45,077 nt of DNA from PUPG01 sp031323845 (lineage in GTDB: Bacteria > Bacteroidota > Bacteroidia > Bacteroidales > UBA7960), in the NCBI GenBank assembly GCA_031323845.1, contig JAVIYP010000021.1, forward strand, positions 1 to 45,077. Direction: 5' to 3'. A program made the translations under genes and the position numbers. Of this stretch, positions 43,653-45,077 are shown piece after piece. Within the stretch, counting starts at the first letter, position 1, and each line of letters starts with the position of its first letter. The notes beneath the pieces were generated by a model. That model searched no databases, was not told the origin of the DNA, and was given only the letters and a program-made list of their open reading frames with translations.

Positions 43653-43666
43653 TTGATTGAAATCAA
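43653..43666. promoter_or_regulatory. FNR/CRP-family-like palindrome
   Basis: TTGATTGAAATCAA matches the FNR consensus TTGATnnnnATCAA exactly. It lies about 345 bp upstream of the acidic gene start and downstream of the dehydrogenase gene, so the target, if any, is unclear. No FNR-family regulator is encoded in the window. Confidence 0.3.
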
Positions 43667-43883
43667 TTACGCCGGAAACAATTTGATTAAAACCGGCACG
43701 CGCAAGCACGCCACCCCAGCCTTCAATATAAAGTAAAGAACGTGTATTGGTGGCTCGATTCACAGGGAAGCAAGGTGTTGCTTTCTTTACACAAGCATGT
43801 TACTGTTTTGAACGGAGTGTCAGTGGTTTTTATAGGAGCAATATTCACGACCCCGTTTAATTGACACATAACTCCACAGGAAT

Positions 43884-44684
43884 TCACTTAAAAGGCGAAT
43901 CCGGCTCCCTGGCCAGGTGTTTGAACACCAGGTTGTCGGTCAGCGCAGGGAAGAATTTGTTCAGCAATACGACCAGTTTGCCTGCTCTGGTCAGTATCAG
44001 CCTGGGCTTGCGCTTTTTTACAGCACGAATGATTCGTTTTGCCACAGTCTCAGCGGTCATCATCCGTTCTTCGGCGCGAGGCGACTCCCCCTGTATGCTA
44101 CCATTAGCACCCAGCGCCGTTTTTCTGATATTTGACGCTGTGAATCCAGGACAGGCAATGAGCACATGTAAGCCGGTGGTTCTGTTTTCAATGCGAAGCG
44201 ACTCCAGAAATCCCTGCAACGCAAATTTAGACGAAGAATAGCCGCTGCGTGCAGGCAGACCTTTATACCCGGCGATCGATGAAACACCCACCACACTCCC
44301 ACGGGATGCCAAAAGCGCAGGCAAAGCATACCTGGTGCAATAAACAGCACCCCAGAAATTCACCTGCATGAGCTGTTCAAGCACCTTTACATCAACATCT
44401 GCAAACAACGCACGCATAGAAATGCCGGCATTGTTTACCAGCACATCAATCCTGCCAAAACGGTCTTTTGCAGTCCGGATCAGGCGACGACAATCTTCTT
44501 CCTTGCCTACATCAGTCGGAACAATGAGGTATCTCTCAGACGGAATCTCAGATACCAGTTCTTGCATAGCCCGTTCGTTACGGGCTGCAAGCACCACATA
44601 AGCCCCTTCACGTAAAAACTCCGAAACCAGCGCACTGCCAATTCCCGATGACGCTCCCGTAACAATTACAACCTTATCTCTCAT
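43884..44684 (-). CDS. Short-chain dehydrogenase/reductase
   Basis: 266 residues, classical SDR. Cofactor motif TGASSGIG at 9-16, VNNAGIS, the catalytic serine in GVSSIAG and YSSSK as the Tyr-x-x-x-Lys pair. LAARNER after strand 2 suggests NADP(H) preference (basic residue). The C-terminus (residues 215-266) is basic with KKRKPRLILTRAGK, as in DltE-like SDRs of lipid metabolism. The substrate is unknown. Confidence 0.87.
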   Translation of the reverse strand: MRDKVVIVTGASSGIGSALVSEFLREGAYVVLAARNERAMQELVSEIPSERYLIVPTDVGKEEDCRRLIRTAKDRFGRIDVLVNNAGISMRALFADVDVKVLEQLMQVNFWGAVYCTRYALPALLASRGSVVGVSSIAGYKGLPARSGYSSSKFALQGFLESLRIENRTTGLHVLIACPGFTASNIRKTALGANGSIQGESPRAEERMMTAETVAKRIIRAVKKRKPRLILTRAGKLVVLLNKFFPALTDNLVFKHLAREPDSPFK

Positions 44685-44738
44685 GTGTTGATATTTGCGT
44701 ATTTACCTGATTGTCTGTGTTTAGTCCTTATGCCAAAT

Positions 44739-44819
44739 GGATGTGTAGATGTATAGATGTGCAGATGTGCAGATATGCAGATGTGCAGATATGCGGATGT
44801 GCAAATGTGAAGATGTGCC
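44739..44819. repeat. Degenerate octamer tandem array
   Basis: About ten imperfect copies of AGATGTGC, with a 16-bp higher-order alternation AGATGTGC/AGATATGC in the middle. Confidence 0.8.
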
Positions 44820-44985
44820 ATGTTACAGATTTTTTCACTTTTCATTTTTCATTTATCTGCTTTCGGCCTTGGCTTATAGCAAGAAAAACAGCCGAAAGCA
44901 AGCAGCCTTTTTCATTTCCTTCGAACTTTAAAACCGATAAATCATCTCTCCGTGCTCCCTGTGTTCCCCGTGAGGAAAATACCTG

Positions 44986-45077
44986 CTCCGTGTTCTCCGT
45001 GAGACATTCACTTTCTTCTCCGTGCCCTCCGTGTTCTCCGTGAGACATTCACTTTCTTCTCCGTGCCCTCCGTGTTC
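44986..45077. repeat. 41-bp tandem repeat, truncated by window end
   Basis: Period 41: the unit beginning CTCCGTGTTCTCCGTGAGAC starts at 44986 and 45027, and a partial third copy begins at 45068. Within the unit, CTCCGTG occurs several times. Diverged CTCCGTG-type copies occur from about 44948. Confidence 0.85.

Larger units (their letters stand above)
43309..43883. other. 575-bp non-coding region with several repeats
   Basis: No gene found. It is A/T-rich with an unusual density of symmetry: an A/T hairpin (43492-43533), a composite inverted repeat (43557-43613), two copies of an approximately 28-bp direct repeat (43480-43510 and 43617-43644) and an FNR-like palindrome (43653-43666). Each is listed separately. 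It is flanked by the start of the acidic gene and the end of the dehydrogenase gene. Confidence 0.7.
44685..45077. other. Non-coding right end with tandem repeats
   Basis: No gene. It begins with the dehydrogenase upstream region, then an octamer-based array (44739-44819), A/T-rich sequence, and a C/T/G-rich 41-bp tandem array that runs off the window. ORFs through the arrays translate into repetitive Cys/Asp-rich peptides and are not credible genes. Confidence 0.65.

Noticed and set aside
44711..45043. Cys/Asp-rich open frames across the right-end repeats
   Set aside because: They follow directly from the tandem repeats and have no start context or known domain.

Overview
The window reads as chromosomal DNA of a member of the Bacteroidota, most likely an anaerobic or facultative Bacteroidales-type bacterium. 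Evidence: a 1,527-residue gingipain-like protease with a type IX secretion C-terminal tail, a complete Rnf complex led by an rseC-like gene, Bacteroidota-type -7 promoter boxes (TAnnTTTG) in front of many genes, and almost no Shine-Dalgarno sequences. No rRNA, tRNA, CRISPR array, insertion sequence or prophage was seen.

Layout. 1-405: non-coding, low-complexity heptamer repeats. 406-5645 (+): purine/selenium-type catabolic block with a threonine-synthase-like PLP enzyme, a fused 2Fe-2S/molybdopterin hydroxylase of the selenium-dependent xanthine dehydrogenase type, and an SsnA-like aminohydrolase. 5687-11398 (+): leucine-catabolism block (both methylcrotonyl-CoA carboxylase subunits, methylglutaconyl-CoA hydratase, an acyl-CoA dehydrogenase). 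11477-16908 (+): mevalonate block (type 2 IPP isomerase, class II HMG-CoA reductase, a GYDIA-type GHMP kinase, diphosphomevalonate decarboxylase, mevalonate kinase). 17047-25204 (+): a YgjV-like membrane protein, the protease, an outer-membrane porin and a dihydropyrimidinase-family hydrolase. 25354-31324 (-): rseC-rnfBCDGEA. 31511-34388: a lipoprotein phosphodiesterase (+) and a lipoprotein amidase (-), convergent. 34682-40768 (+): ispG, trkA and two tandem trkH paralogues. 40826-44684: a glycosyltransferase (+), then mannose-6-phosphate isomerase, an acidic unknown protein and a short-chain dehydrogenase (all -). 44685-45077: non-coding with two tandem-repeat arrays.

The most striking arrangement is 5.7-16.9 kb. 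The leucine block ends chemically at HMG-CoA and the mevalonate block starts at HMG-CoA. The genes are head to tail on one strand, and neither HMG-CoA lyase nor HMG-CoA synthase lies between them. This suggests a dedicated route from leucine (isovaleryl-CoA) carbon into mevalonate and isopentenyl diphosphate. The same window also carries ispG of the alternative MEP pathway, so the organism may have two isoprenoid routes. The two blocks are separated by a perfect 12-bp hairpin that lacks a T-tract. All functional calls come from reading motifs in the translated sequence; no database search was possible.
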